Positions 46,185-47,476 of a stretch of 47,476 nt of DNA are shown piece by piece (position 1 is the first letter of the stretch; every line of letters starts with the position of its first letter). A program made the position numbers and the translations under genes. This stretch comes from a bacterium (lineage in GTDB: Bacteria; Hydrothermota; UBA3072; JAPDKE01). The stretch spans positions 1 to 47,476 of the forward strand of contig JAPDKE010000039.1 in assembly GCA_029258725.1 (NCBI GenBank). Reading direction: 5' to 3'. The notes beneath the pieces were generated by a model. That model saw nothing but the letters and a program-made list of their open reading frames with translations. It was not told the origin of the DNA and did not search any database.

Positions 46185-47260
46185 AGCGGAAGGTATATTC
46201 TCACGGTTGTTCCCTTATCAACCTCGCTTTCCACCTCTATCTTCCCGTCGTGGTCCTCCACAATCTTTTTCACTATGGTCATTCCCAGACCTGTGCCCCC
46301 ACTCTTTCCATGGGTGAAGAAAGGTTCAAAAAGTCTTGAAAGGACCTCTGGAGGCATCCCCTTTCCCGTGTCTTTAACCTCAACCACAGCATACCTTCCT
46401 TCTTTTTTCACATTTACATCGATCCTTCCCCCTTCCTCCATCGCATCCCTTGCATTTCCTATGAGATTTTGTAATGCTCTTCTTAGTTTAAGTGGGTCAA
46501 CCTCTGCCTCCACATCCTCTCCCTTTACATCCACAACCACATTCTCCGATGCAAGTTCCTCCCTCATGGGGTCAACGGTTTCCTTCACAAGGGTAAGAAG
46601 ATTGAGCCTTACCGGCTTGAGGTGCTGTCTTCCTCTCGCAAATTCAAGAACATCCTCTATCATCTGAAGAAGGACTTCGGTCTGCTGGGATACAATGGAG
46701 AGGAATTCCTCTCTTTCCTTATGGGTGAGGTCCCTTCTTCTCAGAAGTCCGGTATATCCCTTTATAACCGAAATGGGTCCCTTGAGGTCGTGTATTACGG
46801 TCTCTGCCATCTTTCCTATGGTTGCAAGCCTCTCCTCATGGAGAAGGTGTTCAATCATTTTCCTGTTTGTATCCCTCACTCTCGCTGAAAGAACCTTTAA
46901 AATCTCAAGGGCTGCCTTTGGATATTTTTCAAGCATGGAAAGAAATGTCTCTTTATCAATCTCAAGAACCGCAAGAGGGGTGAGTGCCTTTATGGTGGCG
47001 GAACGTTCCTTCTCTTCAATCAGTGCCATCTCTCCAAAGAAATCCCCTTTTTCCAGAACCGCAATCTCCTTTCCCCTCCTGAGAACCTGTGCCTTTCCTT
47101 CCTTTATTATGTAAAACTTATCACCCGGCTCATTCTCCCTTACAATCTCCTCTCCCTCTTTAAATTCCCTCTCCTTTAGTCTCTCCACCACCCACTCAAG
47201 GGCATCGGGTGGGAGAAAGGAGAAAAATGGGTTTTCCTTAACCAGTCTCCTTTTTTCCAT
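46181..47260 (-). CDS. Sensor histidine kinase with N-terminal cyclic-nucleotide-binding domain
   Basis: A 359-aa soluble kinase. Residues 10-130 form a Crp-like cNMP-binding domain (EGEEIVRENEPGDKFYIIKE, GDFFGEMALI, ERSATIKAL). A HisKA dimerisation helix follows with H157 in VIHDLKGPIS, then the HATPase domain with NLIGNARDAMEEGG, VKDTGKGMP and GGTGLGMTIVKKIVE. No membrane segment or receiver domain is present, and no response regulator is adjacent. It has a consensus promoter touching its ATG and no SD, so its mRNA should be leaderless. It heads the DUF5683-rsmG operon; the ligand could be a cyclic nucleotide or another small molecule. Confidence 0.9.
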   Translation of the reverse strand: MEKRRLVKENPFFSFLPPDALEWVVERLKEREFKEGEEIVRENEPGDKFYIIKEGKAQVLRRGKEIAVLEKGDFFGEMALIEEKERSATIKALTPLAVLEIDKETFLSMLEKYPKAALEILKVLSARVRDTNRKMIEHLLHEERLATIGKMAETVIHDLKGPISVIKGYTGLLRRRDLTHKEREEFLSIVSQQTEVLLQMIEDVLEFARGRQHLKPVRLNLLTLVKETVDPMREELASENVVVDVKGEDVEAEVDPLKLRRALQNLIGNARDAMEEGGRIDVNVKKEGRYAVVEVKDTGKGMPPEVLSRLFEPFFTHGKSGGTGLGMTIVKKIVEDHDGKIEVESEVDKGTTVRIYLPL

Positions 47261-47294
47261 ATTTCCATTATACCCCTCCAGCTTCCTCTGTCAA
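47261..47294 (-). promoter_or_regulatory. Promoter of the histidine kinase operon, leaderless
   Basis: On the - strand TTGACA at 47294-47289, a 16-nt spacer and a perfect TATAAT at 47272-47267, followed by exactly 6 nt and the ATG at 47260. No SD precedes the ATG. Confidence 0.75.
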
Positions 47295-47327
47295 CCTTCA
47301 ATTTCCTCAATAACTCTTGGAATTATT

Positions 47328-47474
47328 TTATCTTATCATCATTATTTTCCTTTTCTCTTTATGCTCTTTGTATTCAAACAGGAGGAAGTATATCCCCTGG
47401 GGCATGCGGGAAAGGGGAAGGGGGATGCGGTATATTCCTGGATTGAACCTGGAAGAAAGCATATATCTTCTTCT
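47328..47474 (-). CDS. 3' end of a second T9SS-sorted protein gene (partial)
   Basis: The reverse-strand frame reads the same 48 C-terminal residues as the left contig end, including NPGIYRIPLP and MPQGIYFLLFEY, ending in KRKIMMIR and TAA. The Arg codon AGG replaces AGA, a silent change. The body of the gene lies beyond the right edge. Sequence after the stop differs from the left copy, so the two ends belong to different loci. Confidence 0.75.
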   Translation of the reverse strand, partial: RRRYMLSSRFNPGIYRIPLPLSRMPQGIYFLLFEYKEHKEKRKIMMIR

Positions 47475-47476
47475 CC
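47328..47476 (-). repeat. Right copy of the terminal inverted repeat
   Basis: Reverse complement of bases 1-149 with one mismatch, at 47349. The outermost 127 bases are identical in both copies. Identity stops at the TAA of the encoded T9SS domain. Probably continues past the contig edge. Confidence 0.95.

Overview
The window looks like one metagenome-assembled contig of a Gram-negative-type bacterium with a type IX secretion (T9SS) lifestyle. It encodes an LptF/G-type LPS exporter permease, three genes ending in T9SS-type C-terminal sorting domains besides a PorV-like protein, MglA, PilT, a chemotaxis gene set, and a fermentative/ferredoxin metabolism (NfnAB, acetate kinase, fused HdrA with HdrB/HdrC). 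This mix resembles candidate phyla of the wider FCB assemblage such as WOR-3/Stahlbacteria. That placement is inference; no 16S gene is present. Gene density is very high, with many ATGA stop/start overlaps.

Layout: (1) 1-149 is the 3' end of a T9SS-sorted protein gene. The same sequence, inverted, forms the last 149 bases, so the contig is bounded by an inverted repeat made of two paralogous gene ends. (2) 267-25958, all + strand: dgt, lptF/G, accB, pilT, accC, thiE; then mglA, a tandem DnaA-like AAA+ protein and a DUF4388-TPR protein; then cheR-cheD-cheB-TPR-ExeA-like ATPase-cheW-mcp-cheW, almost all joined by overlapping start/stop codons; then pgpA, cinA, a fused double hdrA, hdrC, hdrB and a GcvH-like lipoyl protein; then a glycosyltransferase, a T9SS-sorted DUF2341 protein and a PorV-like protein. 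(3) 25966-34808, - strand: tRNA-Val, thrS, infC, rpmI, rplT, pheS, pheT, a tiny coiled-coil gene, zapA, rny, ymdB, apparently one transcription unit. (4) 34929-40033, + strand: ndk, ackA, nfnA, nfnB, plsY and a CTP-dependent lipid kinase-like gene. (5) 40034-45263, an accessory and decaying zone: TonB-domain remnant, SIR2-like gene, broken potassium-channel gene, beta-helix T9SS protein, transposase remnant. (6) 45283-47272, - strand: histidine kinase, DUF5683, rsmG with two parS-like sites, which suggests an origin-proximal location.

The strongest unexpected signals are: (a) promoters whose -10 box ends exactly 6 nt before the ATG of dgt, ndk and the histidine kinase (7 nt for a broken K+ channel gene), with no Shine-Dalgarno, implying leaderless mRNAs for operon-first genes; (b) infC whose only well-placed start is a non-canonical ATA; (c) an MglA / tandem-AAA+ / DUF4388 / Che cluster that lacks CheA, CheY and MglB, downstream of pilT; (d) a fused HdrA with HdrCB and a GcvH-like lipoyl protein; (e) a PheT without its tRNA-binding-type insert; and (f) gene ends that match exactly over 127 nt and diverge right after the stop codon.
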